A stretch of DNA of 7,847 bases from Planctomycetaceae bacterium (GTDB lineage Bacteria; Planctomycetota; Planctomycetia; Planctomycetales; Planctomycetaceae): contig JAESQE010000494.1 in assembly GCA_016765335.1 (NCBI GenBank), positions 1 to 7,847 of the forward strand, in the 5' to 3' direction. Shown here piece after piece: positions 7,308 through 7,847 of this stretch; within the stretch, counting starts at the first letter, position 1; each line of letters begins with the position of its first letter. The position numbers and the translations under genes are program-made. A model generated the notes under the pieces. That model worked only from the letters and a program-made list of their open reading frames with translations, made no database searches and was not told the origin of the DNA.

Positions 7308-7847
7308 TTATGAGAAATCCCACTCTGAATAGAGCTTGGCTCGGAATTCGTGCCATTCATCTTGCTTTGTGGCCTCTTCGACTTTTTCGGTAGTGTTTCC
7401 CATGAGTTCGCAGACCCACTTGTCCATGAGTTGCAGGCGATCTGCCATGACGCGAACTATATTTGTCAGAAGTTTGGTCGCAGTATTGCAGGTGTTTTGG
7501 CTGAGATCCTCGAAGGCTTCCGGTGATAACTTATGGACAGTCGCTTTGGTGACAGCTTTTATGTTTGCTGAATGCGATGTCTGCTGGAAGAATGACATTT
7601 CTCCAAACACGGTCCCTGGGCCAAGCATGGCTAGAACTTGACATTTTGAGCCATGCGTATTGTTTCGTATCACTTCACAGCAACCGTCGCTCAGCAGCCA
7701 AAGCCCTTTGTTTTCGGTTCCTTGCTCGATAATCAGAGAATCAGATTCGTAGCACAGGTGCTCCATATGCTCGAATAATGTGCGGAGTTCCTCTTCAGAA
7801 AGATCCTTCAGTAATGGAGAATCGTGCAATGGAACGTTAAAGGGTAA
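7308..7847 (-). CDS. Cyclic-nucleotide-binding-domain protein, N-terminus beyond window edge
   Basis: The frame has no stop up to the right edge, so 179 C-terminal residues are seen and the start is probably outside; TTG 7829 is a possible internal start, but residues before it ([20 protein letters not shown]) look like normal domain entry. It carries a Crp/cNMP-type beta-barrel: [10 protein letters not shown] helix, [24 protein letters not shown], then the phosphate-binding cassette region [16 protein letters not shown]. In cAMP or cGMP binders that cassette has an Arg (P-R-A/S-A/T); here the matching position is His, so classical cyclic-nucleotide binding is doubtful. After the barrel comes a helical tail ([28 protein letters not shown]) and a polar end [16 protein letters not shown], with no helix-turn-helix. 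It is therefore probably not a Crp-type transcription factor but a stand-alone sensor or adaptor. The partner is unknown. Confidence 0.85.
   Translation of the reverse strand, partial: LPFNVPLHDSPLLKDLSEEELRTLFEHMEHLCYESDSLIIEQGTENKGLWLLSDGCCEVIRNNTHGSKCQVLAMLGPGTVFGEMSFFQQTSHSANIKAVTKATVHKLSPEAFEDLSQNTCNTATKLLTNIVRVMADRLQLMDKWVCELMGNTTEKVEEATKQDEWHEFRAKLYSEWDFS

Noticed and set aside
7299..7324. Hairpin AGTGGGATT/AATCCC(CC)ACT at the end of the cNMP-domain gene as a terminator
   Set aside because: It overlaps the stop codon, has a two-base bulge, and no T-tract follows on the minus strand.

Overview
The window looks like chromosomal DNA of a planctomycete, probably near Gimesia, Rubinisphaera or Thalassoglobus. 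This rests on gene content recognised by eye, not on a search. The pointers are a secreted PQQ-like beta-propeller protein with the 'W-x-Q-F-x-GPNR ... [16 protein letters not shown]' entry typical of that phylum, a GT4 glycosyltransferase starting 'RIVHTESSWGWGGQE', loosely packed genes on alternating strands, and hairpin-rich intergenic repeats.

Layout from left to right: (1) the N-terminal three quarters of a GT4 glycosyltransferase on the minus strand, cut by the left edge; (2) a divergent intergenic region with a ~107-base repeat (copy A); (3) a complete ribonuclease R gene (rnr) on the plus strand; (4) a convergent intergenic region with hairpins and a 147-base element bounded by 30-base inverted repeats; (5) a complete minus-strand gene for an exported PQQ-like beta-propeller protein; (6) a divergent region with repeat copy B, related to copy A, and a MITE-like element; (7) a complete RidA/YjgF-family gene on the plus strand with a very strong intrinsic terminator; (8) a second, better preserved MITE-like element with 23-base terminal inverted repeats; (9) a 28-codon gene for an extremely basic protein on the minus strand, behind a good sigma70-type promoter; (10) the C-terminal part of a cyclic-nucleotide-binding-domain protein on the minus strand, open at the right edge.

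The genes do not form an operon or one pathway. They are independent housekeeping or accessory genes (envelope glycan synthesis, RNA decay, exported propeller protein, deaminase-type metabolite repair, a possible ribosome-associated peptide, a sensory domain). No defence system, CRISPR array, tRNA or rRNA was seen. The most interesting material is intergenic: the A/B repeat pair lies in the same orientation just upstream of two unrelated genes, with a conserved palindrome and a hairpin whose bases differ while pairing is kept. The inverted-repeat elements are the second point of interest.
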